Assembly (NCBI RefSeq): GCF_027172205.1
Contig: NC_070616.1
Location: 14,622,001-14,686,000, forward strand
Length of the DNA stretch: 64,000 bases
Direction: 5' to 3'
Source of the DNA: Podarcis raffonei
Taxonomy: Eukaryota > Chordata > Lepidosauria > Squamata > Lacertidae
The position numbers and the translations under genes were made by a program. The first letter of the stretch is position 1. Every line of letters begins with the position of its first letter. The notes beneath the pieces were generated by a model. That model did not search any database and was not told the DNA's origin. It saw only the letters and a program-made list of their open reading frames with translations. Positions 41,698 to 53,384 of this stretch are shown one piece after another.

Positions 41698-44600
41698 CTT
41701 CAAAGAAAACAAGCGCGCTTTTAAACCTTTTTAAACACAAGTTTTGATTTAATTAAGAACCGGTGCAGTGATATGGTTAGATCCGAGTTCATAGCCCCCC
41801 ACAAGCCATGGAGTTCACTGAGTGACCTTGGCCCAGTCGCTAGGTAAAGGGGCCCCTGACCGTTAGGTCCAGTTGCGGACGACTCTGGGGTTGCGGTGCT
41901 CATCTCGCTTTATTGGCCGAGGGAGCCGGCGTACAGCTTCCAGGTCATGTGGCCAGCATGACTAAGCTGCTTCTGGCGAACCAGAGCAGCGCACGGAAAC
42001 GCCGTTTACCTTCCCACCGGAGTGGTACCTATTTATCTACTTGCACTTTGACGTGCTTTCGAACTGCTAGGTTGGCAGGAGCAGGGACCGAGCAACGGGA
42101 GCTCACCCCGTCGTGGGGATTCGAACCGCTGACCTTCTGATCGGCAAGTCCTAGGCTCTGTGGTTTAACCCACAGCGCCACCCGTGTCCCTCTGGCCCAG
42201 TCACTACCTCTCACCATATTTACTTTACTGGGTTTTTATGGAGCTAAAATGGAGGCTGCTGTAAGCTCCTTGGGAAATATATGTTTCTCTCAGGTACCTT
42301 TCAGACAGGATGAATGTGGCAACTTAACAAGGGAACAAAAACTATTACAAAGATGCTCAACTCAGATAACAAATATCAGCAGCAAAACAAAGCATCAAGC
42401 TAAAACAATTCCAGAAACAGAAAAAATAAGCCTGCTTAAAGCCACTTGAAAAGCTTTAATGAATTTAAAGAAAAGACCATAAAAATTGACACAAGCACTT
42501 TCTCTTTTTTGAGGGGGCAGGGGAGCGTGGAAGACCATGAAGATACATCAAATGCTAACTGTATGCTCCTCGGGGCAAATGCTTCAGTTTTGCCAACAGT
42601 GCAGTGTATCATTCTAGGTAAATAACAATATTATAGTAACAATAAGCCTTGTCTGTTACCCTTCTGGTGTTTTCCAAAACTTTCTGATCCGGCTTCCCGT
42701 AGTTTGGGGGGTTGGCGTAGGGGTCATAGCCAAGCTTTGCCAGCATCGGGGCAATCACAGGCATGTCGTGAAGAACGTCATCGGGGATTTTCCCCACCCA
42801 TTTTGACAAAGCTTCCACGTTCACTGGCTTGATTACTTGGTCGGTAGATCTTTCAACTCTGCAAAAAAAAAAAAAGATTTATTTTTTTTAAACGATCACA
42901 TTTAAAGCCAGTATGGTGCTGTGGTTAGTGTGTTGCGCTAGGATCCAGGAGACCAGGGTTCAACCCCACCCCCACCTCCCAAATTTGGCCACGATGCTCA
43001 ACTGGGTGACCTTGGGCCACGCACTGCCTCTCAGCCTAACCTACCTCACAGGGGTGTTGTGAGGGTTAAATGAGAGGGAGAACACCTGTATAGCACCCTG
43101 TGCTCCTTGGAAGAAAAGGTGGGATATACATGCAATACATAAATGTATTTCCAGGTACAGTGGACACTCGGGTTGCGAACGTGATCTGTGCGGGATGCAC
43201 GTTCGCAACCCGCAGTGTTCGCAACCCGTGTCTGCATGTGTGTGCATGCGCAGGTTGCGATTCGCCACTTCTGCGTATGTGCAACCGCTGAAGCCTGGAA
43301 GTAACCCATTTCGGTACTTCCGGGTTTCGGTGGTCCACAACCTGAAAAAACACAACCTGAAGCGGCTGTAACCCGAGGTATGACTGTATTGATCAAAACA
43401 CTGGATTTTATTTGCACACTTAAGAGAAGCCTGCTGGGAAAAAATACATCAAGACAGCTACAAAAAAACTACAGCCACCCAGAGCCCATAGATTTGCTCT
43501 GTATATTCTGGAGAATACAGTGGCTTGGAAGCTCTCCCAAAGGTGCATAAGAAGAGCCTGCTGGGTCAGGCCCATCTGGTCCACACCCTGTTCTCACAGT
43601 GGCCAACCAGGTGCCTTAAAGGGAAACCCACAAGCATGACCTGAGCACAAGAGCCCTTTCTCCTCCTGCAGTTTCCAGCAGCTGACATTCAGAAGCCTCT
43701 GACAGCGAAGGCAGAACATAGACATCATGGCTAGCAGCCACTTATCACAGCTTTTTCCTCCATGAATTAGTTTAAACCACACACACTTTTCCAGGGCAGG
43801 GGAAGGCTCACACATCACAATTTCTTCTATGGGTGACTCAAGAGGCCAGAGATAAGCCCAGCAAAGAGGGAGAGCACAGCTAGGAGCAGGAGAATTTGGA
43901 GGGGGTTGCCTTCCTTTCCAAACACAGGAAACTGCCTTATTGGACCCATCCAGCTCAGTCGTGTCTACACAGACTGGCAGCATCGTTCTCCAGGGTTTAG
44001 ACAGGGTTCCCTCCCAGCCCTGCCTAGAGGCACCACTGGGCTATGGCCCTTCTCTCCCTCTCACTACCCAGCCAACGTCAGCTTTGGGAACTTGCATCTG
44101 CCAAGGTAAAGCACTGCTCCAGACAGAAACTCTGCCCTGAACTGCCAATCCTTGGATTTCACAGCAGATTAAAATAGAATCCCAGGCATTCTGATGCTCT
44201 TGGACACAGAACTCCCTTAATGGATTGTCAATATGGTGCTACACTTTCACAGCAGCCCAGGCTGGGTGGGGGAACAAATGCAAAACTCAAAAAGGATGGG
44301 AGCAGAGTCTCTCTCCATCCCCATCCTAGAATGAGCGAGAGCAGGGGATGACTCTGGCTAGTGGGTTTCCTGGTATCATCTGGTCAGTCTGATGTAGGAA
44401 GCAAGAGTTCTTCTTATAATAATAAGTGAACAGACTGAAATCCAGACACCACACACCCCCATCGCCACATCCTAAGAGAAGATAAGCCAGTGAAGAAACC
44501 AACACACAAACGCACACACACACACGTCGCACATTCCTTCTTGCAGATTTGTGGGTTTTGCTTACAGTAATGAAAAGGAAACTTGGCCCAGATCCTCTCC

Positions 44601-47464
44601 GGGGAAAATGACACCTCCCCCCCCCCCTTCAGAGGCTGCTGCAGACACAGATGTTTTCCATCAAGGAGAGGGCAAATGCCAGAATTTTTCAGCACTCAGC
44701 TATGGCAAGATTGCCTGCCAGCAGCCACGCTGGCGATGCCCCCAAGCCACAGAGAGTCCCGTGCTGATCTGCGCCGGTGCCAACCCCTTCCCTGCGAAAA
44801 GCCTCCTTTTGGATGTCCTTGCGCCCGCTTTCGAAGCAAGCTCGCGGGAGATAGGAAAAACACGCCCGGAAATTGCTAGAGGGCTGCGGAGTCGCCCAGA
44901 GCGACAAATGCAAGAAGGCCTGGTTATCCAGAGGCCAGAAAACAGCTCAGGCTGGAACACGCCAGCAAAGGCCACTGAGCTCAAAGTAAATATTGTTTCG
45001 TAATGGGAGATGGATGGAATCATTAGAGAGAGAAGGGAGGAATGAACTGGGCTCCCTTTCCCCTCTTTTAACTCTTCCCCTGTTCTTCTACCCCAAAAGA
45101 CACACACGTATATTTTGCAAACTGTCTTAATGAGCTTGATTAGCCCATGGAAACTGTTTTTAAGTACAGCCACAAGCCTCAAGCCACTTGATTGAGATCT
45201 GCGTCTCTGCAAGGCTGATTAAGAGAAGTTCCTCAAATGGCATTTTCCTCCCAGTCCTGCCAGCCCCCAGCTAAGATGAGAGGCACCCAAAAATATCTAT
45301 TTTTATCACATGCAGGTGGCAGGAGAATAAGAATGCCCTGTCCATATGCAAAGGAGATGCCGTGCCACTGAGCCAACTGTGGTGTTCATGCATGGCTCCA
45401 AAACAGGCTGGAACCCTACAAAGAGAGGACCCTTCCACCTCTTCAAAGGTGAGATTTAGCAGCCTACAAGGGCTGTAGCCAGAGACAGTATCAAAGACAG
45501 CTTCGTGGTGAAGCATCCCAAGCCAAAAGAAGTTCCAAACCTTGGCCTGGAAGTCCTCACTGCTGGGGGGGGGGTGTCTCAAGAGTGCCAATCACAATCA
45601 TCAGGGGAGGGCAGATTTCCAGCCCGCGGGACCTCCTCCTTCAGCCTTTACTGGAACCCCAGTGCCCACCACTCAGAACCAAGTATAATATCATTAACTC
45701 AGCCAGGCACACATGTGAACAGCATTAGGGTTCGGGGTGCCTCTGAGCATACACCGAGCATGGGGATTTGTGCTCAACGCCAAAACCAACCTCAAAAAGC
45801 CTTTCCCCTGCCCTTTCAGACTACTACGGAAACAACATTTTAAGTTTCTTTTTCCTAATCAAATATGACCGAAGTAAAGCAGGGCGGGGGTGGAGATTTA
45901 TACAGAACGTAAAACGGAATACTGACTTACGAAAGGTAAGCAAAATTTAAATGCTAATATTTTCAATTTCATTGTTCTGTATGGGACAATGACAATAAAG
46001 ATATTGTATATTGTAGAACCAAACTATCTGCAGCAGCGGCGTGGGGAAGTTCAGGCCCAATAGCTGAATGCCCCCCTGCACCCTAAAACTATCCCCAGCA
46101 GGGGCAGATTTTAGGGCTGTGTGAATGGAGCACATGCATTAGATGTTGTGCGAAAGGAGCGCAGTCTCAATACATCTTATGTTCTGTTAGTGCTAGAAAA
46201 GAGTTTAGTTTAATAGTGGTACACACGATACACACAATACAGTGGATGGTCAGTCAGGCACGAAGTATGCATGTTTTTGAAGAACTCTAAAAATGCATAC
46301 TCAATTCTGACCAAACTATACACTTCCAGAGTTAATGCTAAACACATTACGTCTGGTAATTGAGCCACCATAACCGCTAGGGGGCCATGAATATTTGTGT
46401 CCAGAGCTATTTAGACTCGTCTACCCATGTACTATCTGAAACCAGCATTGGTCGCCAGATGCGAAAATTTTGCCACTCCTATGTGCCCCACAGAAGATTC
46501 CCTCCAAGAAAAAGTGGCTCCAAAAGGACCCCTACACCACCTTAAGATAATTTTCTCCCTACAAAGATTTTCTGGAAAACCCTCAAGGGATGCCCCACCC
46601 CAGGGAGGAACCGACTCACTTTGAGAGGGAGACGCCCCCGGCTTTCCCAATCATTTCTTCGTGGTGCAAAACGGCAGGGTCCCACGGGATGTGGAGGAAC
46701 TTGAGGAGCGTTTGTAGCCACCTCTCGGGGTGCAAGACAAGCTGCTCGTAATGGACCATCATGCAACGGTCCAAGCCAGCCTCCAGGCACTGGTTATACA
46801 TGGTCTCTATGGCCCGATTCCACTTGGTCAAGCAGTCCCTGTAGCTGCTGAGGTCAAAGCCAGCGATGGTGACCTTCCTGGAGATCATGGAGTGGACGGA
46901 GGCCCGGCCGTCCCGCACCATCAAGACGAACTTGGCGTTGGGGAAGATCCGGGCGAGGTACGCCAGGGACTTGAGGGCAAAGGGGTCCTTATTGCACAGG
47001 TACGGGGCTGGCTCCCCATGCTTCACAATGATCTCCAGTAAGAATGCCCTCATAGCCGAATCCAAGACCTCGTCTGTGACGCCGGCCTCATCAAGCCGGA
47101 TCTTCTCCTTGCTCGACCGAGCCCACATCTGCTTGACGGCCAGGATCCGGGGGATCACCCGCGTCTCTTCCCCGCAGCGGATGTCCGGGTGAGCGTCCAG
47201 CATCGCCCGCATCAAGGTGGTGCCACTGCGAGGGACTCCTCCGATGAAGATCAAGGGCATGTCTTTGTGGTAGGCCAAGGTGGCGTTCTCTGGCAAACCC
47301 AAACCAGCTCTCAAAGTGGCCCTGACCGGCTCCGGGCGGACTATCTGTCTGCGCTCCTCCATCTGGTGGTGGCACTCCATGGCGTGCTGGCCCAAGTAGA
47401 AGACCGTCACTGAGCTTACCACCAGGCAAGCCAGCAGTAGGTTCTGCTTGAGTTTGCCAACCAT
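41647..47464 (-). CDS. TPST1: TPST1, tyrosylprotein sulfotransferase 1 (coding exons, last few codons not found)
   Basis: TPST1 is a type II membrane enzyme of the trans-Golgi that transfers sulfate from PAPS to tyrosines of secreted and membrane proteins. The coding exons are 46620..47464, 42660..42858 and 41647..41697. They give 365 residues; human has 370, the shortfall being the terminal TEQVE, which sits in its own short exon and was not located. Visible parts are a cytoplasmic MVGKLKQN, a membrane anchor at about residues 9-25, the 5'-phosphosulfate loop PRSGTTL (78-84), the acidic catalytic CGEETR (97-102) and the 3'-phosphate site [11 protein letters not shown] (183-193). The sequence resembles human TPST1 much more than TPST2, and the neighbours KCTD7 and CRCP agree with that. 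Confidence 0.97.
41755..42260 (+). mobile_element. tRNA-derived SINE type A carrying a Sauria SINE
   Basis: Type A sequence up to TGACCTTGGCCCAGTCGCT, resuming at TGGCCCAGTCACTACCTCTC; worn head and tail. Confidence 0.7.
41842..42192 (-). mobile_element. Sauria-type SINE inserted in SINE type A
   Basis: Flanked by TGGCCCAGTCGCT / TGGCCCAGTCACT. Full length, tail AGGTAAAGGGGCCCC, head CACAGCGCCACCCGTGTCCC. Minus strand, so in sense orientation to TPST1. Confidence 0.9.
42660..42858 (-). CDS. TPST1: TPST1 second coding exon
   Basis: After a T-rich TTTTGCAG acceptor (42859-42860) the exon completes a Lys codon and encodes [40 protein letters not shown] and [20 protein letters not shown], then LENTRR. 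The donor is AGG|GTAACA at 42658-42659, phase 0. This is the conserved C-terminal helical part of the sulfotransferase fold. Confidence 0.97.
42905..43142 (+). mobile_element. tRNA-derived SINE type A
   Basis: AAGCCAGTATGGTGCTGTGG to GGTGGGATATACATGCAATA. Confidence 0.85.
43158..43386. mobile_element. Non-autonomous DNA transposon with TA target duplication (copy 3)
   Basis: Starts CAGTGGACACTCGGGTTGCG and ends CCCGAGGTATGACTG, TA both sides; sister of the copy at 5934. Confidence 0.75.
43545..43765 (-). mobile_element. CR1/L2-like LINE 3' fragment
   Basis: GCATAAGAAGAGCCTGCTGG to TTTTCCTCCATGAATTAG. Confidence 0.75.
43925..44045 (-). mobile_element. tRNA-derived SINE type B, 5'-truncated
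   Basis: AGGAAACTGCCTTATTGGAC to CTGCCTAGAGG. Confidence 0.65.
44050..46619. other. TPST1 intron; no gene seen
   Basis: A moderately CpG-rich patch at 44700-44920 and a homeodomain-site-rich patch at 45085-45250. No exon recognised between the two TPST1 exons. Confidence 0.5.
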
Positions 47465-47545
47465 CTTCCCGCAGAACGGTGCCTCACACGATTGAAGCAA
47501 ATCGCTTGGGCCACGTCAAAGATTCAGAGCATGGAGAAGCTAAAT
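46620..47545 (-). CDS. TPST1: TPST1 main coding exon
   Basis: A CTTTCTTTCGCTTTCAG acceptor (47546-47547) precedes 81 bases of 5' UTR and the ATG at 47464. Coding continues 845 bases to a CAAA|GTGAGT donor at 46618-46619, phase 2. It holds the membrane anchor and all PAPS-binding and catalytic motifs. A sequon at Asn60 (NAT) matches the human glycosylation site. The second human sequon near residue 262 (WNHS) reads WDPA here and is lost. An in-frame TTG twelve codons upstream is not a plausible start, because MVGKLKQN matches the family start exactly. Confidence 0.97.
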
Positions 47546-47619
47546 CTGAAAGCGAAAGAAAGAAATTGCAGTCAGGACAATTTACATACAACCTCCTCCA
47601 GCCCGTAACAACACACATT

Positions 47620-47811
47620 CATGGAGGACTATCAAAGGCTGTGTTCTGCCTCTGTGGTCAGAGGCAATAAGGCAATAAGTCTGTGCCAGCGTTCTTGTGT
47701 TTGGGTCTCACTTGCAGGTTTCCCATTAAGGGCATCTGGTTGGCCACTGTGAGAACAGGATACTGAACTAGATGGGACACTGGCCAGTGATCTAGCAGCC
47801 TCTTATCATGG
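47620..47811 (+). mobile_element. CR1/L2-like LINE 3' end
   Basis: CTCTGTGGTCAGAGGCAATA to GATCTAGCAGCCTCTTATC. Confidence 0.7.
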
Positions 47812-47984
47812 TCAAAATGACACAGTTCTCAGAAACAGCCGCACCCAGGTAACGGTACTGTCTGCCCCAGGAGCAAGGCAGTGTTCGAAATTAACAAGCC
47901 ACATTTTGTGTCTGGCACAGGTCCAATTGTGACCACATGGGAGATCTCTGAGTTCCAGTTTGGCGGCAGGGGTAAGCAAAATGT

Positions 47985-48115
47985 CACCTAGGGAAGGATC
48001 TGAAATATTTTCTGTGAAACTTGAATTTGTTTTATTCTGCATGGTTTTAACGTGTTGTAAATTGCTTTGAAATTCATTTTTTAAAATATAAAGCGGTATA
48101 GAATTGAAATGAACA
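47985..48115 (+). mobile_element. LINE 3' tail remnant
   Basis: CTTGAATTTGTTTTATTCTG to ATATAAAGCGGTATAGAATT, related to the tail at 4300-4485; another scrap at 14535-14600. Confidence 0.45.
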
Positions 48116-48426
48116 ACAAAGATCAATGGAGAAAAAACGGCACCTAGACATTCTGTTGTGGCAACCATAACCAAGGCTTAAGGTGCCATTTGGTGATTAG
48201 ATTATTGATCTGAGTTTCTGACACTGAAACAAGGGTGCTCCTTGGCACTTCCAACATTTTGGGGCCATAGGCCATGAGACAAACTAACCTAAGATTTGAA
48301 GGTGTTCATTTATATGTACAGGTGCCTCTAGGGAATTAAGATGAAGGGCTGCCGTCATCAGCGCAGCCCATTGCAGGGTGCCCAGATGCTGTTTTAAGTC
48401 CCTGTTGCCATATAATAACATATATA

Positions 48427-48647
48427 CAGTGGTACCTCGGGTTACATACGCTTCAGGTTACAGACTCTGCTAACCCAGAAATAGTACCTCGGGTTAAGAA
48501 CTTTGTTTCAAGATGAGAACAGAAATCATGCAGCGGCAGCAGGAAGCCCCATTAGCTTCAGGTTAAGCGGTGATTCAGGTTAAGAACAGTTTCAGGTTGA
48601 GAAAGGACCTCCGGAACGAATTAAGTACTTAACCCGAGGTACCACTG
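48427..48647. mobile_element. Non-autonomous DNA transposon with TA target duplication (copy 4, best ends)
   Basis: Perfect inverted ends CAGTGGTACCTCGGGTTA and TAACCCGAGGTACCACTG, TA both sides. No coding capacity. Confidence 0.9.
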
Positions 48648-49164
48648 TATTAGGGTCTGCCCCCCCACTTGCTCTGCTGTTCGTCATCCCCACCTCCCCC
48701 CCTTACCCTTCTTCCACACCTGACCAAGCCCCTCACTTTATGCCTCCCCCAGTTTGCTCCAGCAGCTGTTTGGTGCTGAACTCACTCATTTCCACAACAG
48801 CAGCAGGTGGAGAAGGAAACACAGGTTTGGACCTGCCCGCCAAGAAGCAGAGGCAGCCAAAAGCACAACCAAGCCGCCCCTCAAGGGACGGATGCCTCCA
48901 ACAGCTGAGGTTTCGTTATTCTGACTATTTGGACAAATTAATTCCATCTTGCTTTGACAGCTGCTTTTGCTGGGTGAGGCCAAAGGCTCATCAACATGTT
49001 GCTCCCAGCGGTGGCAAGGCAAGTGTCTCTTTGTCCCCAAGTGCACTGTATGCACAGGTAGACCATCTCTGCACATGGAGGCTCCACTAGCAAAACGCAG
49101 CTCAAAGAAATTCATGGGAGAGGATCGGATATCCCTAGAGGACTACCTCTGAAGGAAGCAGACT

Positions 49165-49297
49165 CCCTTTCACGGGAGGTTTTTAAGCAGAGGTTGGGTG
49201 GTCATCTGTCATGGATTCTCTACCTAAGATTCCTGCATTGTAGGGGGTTGGACTAAATGACCCTTAAGGTCCCTTTCCGACAATTCTAGGATACTAT
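49165..49297 (+). mobile_element. CR1-like LINE fragment
   Basis: TTTTTAAGCAGAGGTTGGGT, CCTGCATTGTAGGGGGTTGG and CCCTTAAGGTCCCTTTCC. Confidence 0.7.
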
Positions 49298-49404
49298 GTG
49301 TGGAATAATGCACAGCGTCCATTTATGGAAAAACCATCTTTTTATTTAAAGCAAGCCGCTATTGTTTGTGGCTGCAAAGACTTATAAAAGGGGACCTGCA
49401 TCAG

Positions 49405-49615
49405 CATATGGAGACAGAAAAGGCTATCAGCAGCTATGACAGGAAAGCAAGCTCCACATTCAGAGGCAGTCTACCGCCGAATGCTGTTACTGTGGGGGAA
49501 CCACAGGCAAGAGCTGTTCCCTTCACACCCTGCTTGTAGGCCTCGCCAAACCATCTGGTGGGTCACTGTGGGAGATGGGAAGGAGGACTAGATATAGTTT
49601 GGATCCAGCAGCAAA
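49405..49615 (+). mobile_element. CR1/L2-like LINE 3' end, diverged
   Basis: AAGGCTATCAGCAGCTATGA to GGATCCAGCAGCAAAGAGGA. Confidence 0.6.
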
Positions 49616-49644
49616 GAGGACTAGTGGGAAGAAAGGAAACACAA

Positions 49645-49860
49645 GAGAAGCTTGCTGGATCAGGTCAAATGGTCCATCTAGTCAGCATCCTCTCTTACAG
49701 TAGCCAACTATGCCTGTGGGAAACCTGTAAGCAGGATTTGAGCACCAGAGCCCTCTCCCCTCCTGCGGTTTCCATCAACTGGTATTCAAAAGTGTTCCTG
49801 TCTCTGACCATGGAGACACACAATAGCCATGAATCCTCCATGAATTTGTCCTATACTCAC
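49645..49860 (-). mobile_element. CR1/L2-like LINE 3' fragment
   Basis: AAGCTTGCTGGATCAGGTCA to TCCTCCATGAATTTGTCC. Confidence 0.7.
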
Positions 49861-49869
49861 ATATTCAAG

Positions 49870-51299
49870 GGACACTGGAGTGTTTCTAGCAGGAAAGCCA
49901 CTGCACATTTCTCCCCCCCACACACACACACCCTAAATACCTCAAGTGTTTCTGGGTGGGTAACGAACCCAGAGGAAATTGAATTAGGAGGTGATCTGGG
50001 TTCACGGGCAGAATATTAATGTCGGGAAATAAATTAATCATAGATGACTAACTCGAGATGATGGGGGGAACTAAATTGATTTGCAGCAGGAACTCTTGTG
50101 AAATGAATAAAGAGTAAATGAACTGAACTCTCTTGGGATGAACCAATTTGGGTGGGCTGCTGCCGACTGACTGAACAGCTCACCTGGGGCGAGCTTGGAC
50201 AGGAAATTAGCCGGATCATCTCCTGTGACATTTAAGTTTGTGTCTACAGACTCTTAATCTTTTATGCAACCCACCTGCTGCAGGGTGCTATGAGGCATAG
50301 TAAGAAAGATTATTTAGGACAGATGCCCTCTTGCAAGTAAGTGGAGGAGATCTCCTGAAAGCTGTGTTAGGATTCTCTTCAAAGGGGCATTCTAACCATG
50401 TTCAGAGGCCCCTTCTCAATCTTTTTAAATTTAAAATGCTCTGCTCAGAGATCCCCATATATGTCAGAATCAATTTACAATCAAAGCAAAGACACTGTAT
50501 ATCCCAGCATGTATAAAACACCCTTCATTTCCAACAGAAAGCAGATTAAAAATACAGCAAAGAACAGAGTTTCTCTGAGCATGTACAGGCCACTATACTC
50601 AGTTTAAAAAAAACCAACAAAACAAAACCACAGGGTATGGAGTTATTGTACATGACCAGAAAGGTTTTCTATCTGCATCTTAAACAAACACCTCTAATAG
50701 AAACCATCCAGAATATCAAAGACAAACAAATATCTGGTTTTTCTGGCTTAACAAACTTTCTGCTCAATTAATGAAACACAAATATGAATTATTTAGCTGG
50801 CAACTGAGTCATTCAAAATCCTCGGTGGCAACGCTGACTGGCTGGTCTTCTCAAGAGGTTGGTATTTTTAAAAACGCCTCCGAGCACATGCAGAGTACAG
50901 TTCCGACACACATACTGCTTCAGTCTTTTGAGTAAAAGCAGATTAAAATAAAGCAGGTGGGGGAATTCTGTGCGTGGTCAGAAACTTTCTATTTCAACAA
51001 AAAGGGGGGGAAATCAGTGGAAGGGCAAAGCACCTCTGAGCACGTGGGAGGCACCCTTTGTTGGGGAACAAGCCTACATACGAAGAAACAGGCTTGGTGG
51101 AATCTGTGCATGCTCAGAGACGCTCTCCCCCGATCCCCGTTTTTTGAAAAAGCAACCACGCAGAGTTTATAGAAAGCACGAGAAAGAAATAGTAAGAAGC
51201 AACAAGCCAGCACCCACGCAGGCAGAGAGGATGTCGTCTTCTCGGCTCTGCTGTCGGTTAAATGGGATCCGAGCTCCCGATTACCCGCCCCCGGGAGTT
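49870..51299. other. TPST1 intron 1; no gene seen
   Basis: No clear element; AT-rich at 50440-50800. Confidence 0.55.
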
Positions 51300-51600
51300 C
51301 AGGGATCAGCCGCATGCACAACACAGGAAAGCCGCCGCGATGAAAGGAGTGGGGGCTCCCACTTTACCTGTCGGGGATCTCCTCGCGGATCCCATCCTGT
51401 CCCCGCCGCTCCCGCTGCGCCTCCAAGCTTCGCCAGGCTCCTAGTCCGCTCTGTCCGCTGCGGCGCTGCCATGGAAATCACAAGCCCTCCCAGGATTGGC
51501 CGTTGTGTCGCCGCGCCCCATTGGTGGCGCGAGGGGGTGATGTGCGGGAGGGCGGGGGTTCCTCTGGCTCCACCCCATCCCCAGATTCCTTCCAGCCTGG
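51300..51600 (-). promoter_or_regulatory. TPST1: TPST1 CpG-rich promoter and non-coding exon 1
   Basis: A CpG-dense block lies 3.8 kb upstream of the TPST1 coding exon. On the minus strand a CGACAG|GTAAAG donor ends a probable non-coding exon at 51368. Two inverted CCAAT boxes (GATTGGCC near 51493 and CATTGGTG near 51520) would lie just upstream of a start near 51400-51480. Several long open frames overlap this block; they are GC-driven and match nothing. Confidence 0.7.
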
Positions 51601-51781
51601 GCTTCCCCCATCATCACCCACGTGGGTCATCTGGACAGGCAGCTGGATCAGAACGCATAGCTGGTGGGGGGGCGGGAGAAGAAGCGCAGCTAACGTCTGG
51701 CCTAACGTGAAATATTGGCATCGTAACCCTAATAATAGCTGCATTGAGTATTACTACTGTTCCCTACAACGTGGATAAGTC

Positions 51782-52375
51782 ATGAAAAAGCCTTGCAGAT
51801 TAAAACGGGATGGAGCGATTCCCCCTATGAGGAAAGGTTTGGGGGTTTTTCGTTTAGAGGAAAGACGACTAAGATGTGGCATGATAGAAGTTTATAAAAT
51901 GATGTTTGGCACAGAAAGAGTGAGTAGAGAAAATGTTTTTTTCTCCCTCTCCCATTACACTAGAATTTGTGGACACCTCATGAAGCTGATTGTTCGGAGA
52001 TTCAGGACAGATGAAAGAAAATACTTCTTCAGGCAGCTCATAGTTGAACTATGGAACTCTCTGCCACAGGAGGCAGTGATGGTCATCAGCCTGGAGGGCT
52101 TAGATTAGAAAGAGGCTTAGACAAATCCATGGCTGATATGGCTATCAGTGGCTACTAGCTGTGCTGGCTATGCCCTCTGTCTCCAAGTTGGAGGCAGCAA
52201 TGCTTCTGAACACCAGTTGCTGGAATGCAAAGGAAAGGAGCAGGCTCTTGTGCTCAGGTCCTGCTTTTGGGTTTCCCCACACAGCCATCTGGTTGGCCAC
52301 TGTGAGAACAGGGTGCTGGACTAGATAGGCCTGATCCAGCAGCCAGACTCTTCTCATAGACTGGAACAAATGACC
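51782..52375 (+). mobile_element. CR1/L2-clade LINE, ORF2 C-terminus plus 3' UTR
   Basis: The longest coding remnant of this LINE: an open frame 51782-52108 reading RLEERRLRCGMIEVYKMM, FFSLSHYTRICGHLMKL and RRFRTDERKYFFRQLIVELW followed by NSLPQEAV. That is the conserved tail of CR1/L2-type reverse transcriptases. The 3' UTR follows to CTCTTCTCATAG. Confidence 0.8.
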
Positions 52376-52646
52376 CCAGAGGGCTAAGGAGGGCTAACCA
52401 GAAGCCAGAGCAAAGTGTAAAGAAGGGAAGGAGGCATCACAATTATTAATCCATGGCACATCGGGTGGAGGCATCTCAGACCGACGTCATCCCTGCAAAC
52501 AGCTTTGAACACCAAGGTTCACAGTGTTCAGTTTCTTTTAAAAAGAGAGTCCAGTAAGTCTCTTTTCGAAGTTATGCCTGCAGGTTTTTACATTTCCCCC
52601 TCTTTTGTAATTTCTGGCATTTCTTTGATAAGCATATTTAACTTAG

Positions 52647-52792
52647 GTAGGCAGCAATGCTTCTGAATGCCAGTTGCTGGAAACCAAAGGAGGGGAGAGC
52701 TACTTTTGTGGCCAGGCCCTGCTTGAGTTTCCTGTTTGGGCTAGGTGGGCCATTGGCCTGATCCAGCAGGCTCTTCTTATGCTCTTATGGGA
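52647..52792 (+). mobile_element. CR1/L2-like LINE 3' end
   Basis: GGCAGCAATGCTTCTGAATG to CAGCAGGCTCTTCTTATGC. Confidence 0.75.
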
Positions 52793-52799
52793 TGCACAG

Positions 52800-53384
52800 C
52801 CACATAAGCATACTTAGAATCACAGCCTTCCTTTTATGGCTCAACATGTTTTGGTTGTTGGTCTTTTACAATACGAATTTTAATCTGATTGAGAGGTGGG
52901 TTGTTGTTGTTGTTTTTTATAGTGACTTTTGTTAACTGCCTTGGGTCATTGTGTATTCATATATTTTTTTAAAGAATGATGACATTTCTTAGAAATAAAA
53001 ACCAGATATTCAAAAGATTTCAGGGCAAACTGAGAGATTATTTGGCACCACTCAATCCACTTGAACCCACCTGAAAAAACACTTGGGGGAGATGAAATAG
53101 GGTGGCACCCTTACCAATTTTAAGTCACCTCTAGGAGGAAGGAAAAAGCACTTTATACAAACTAAACTCTCGAGTCATTGGTTCGGATTATGCATGCGAG
53201 TCCAAAGTTTGCATGTTAATCATCAACAGGTTATTTGGTTCCCAAAACCTGCAGGCAGCCACAGGATGCTTCTACCCATGTCCAGAATACTTTCTGCTGG
53301 CTGTGGGGCTTGCAGTCATTCTACATTGATCTAGAATTCAGGATTATGCAGGCTAGGGTCCAGATACCTCAATATCAATATGAT
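52800..53384. other. Intergenic; no gene seen
   Basis: No exon or clear repeat. Confidence 0.6.

Noticed and set aside
47465-47500. Upstream extension of the TPST1 reading frame
   Set aside because: The in-frame codon at 47500 is TTG, not ATG, and MVGKLKQN is the exact family start.
50970-51710. Open frame of 246 codons on the plus strand
   Set aside because: It overlaps the TPST1 CpG-rich promoter on the opposite strand, is low-complexity (Pro/Ser/Gly/Arg) and resembles no family. GC-rich DNA has few stops by chance.
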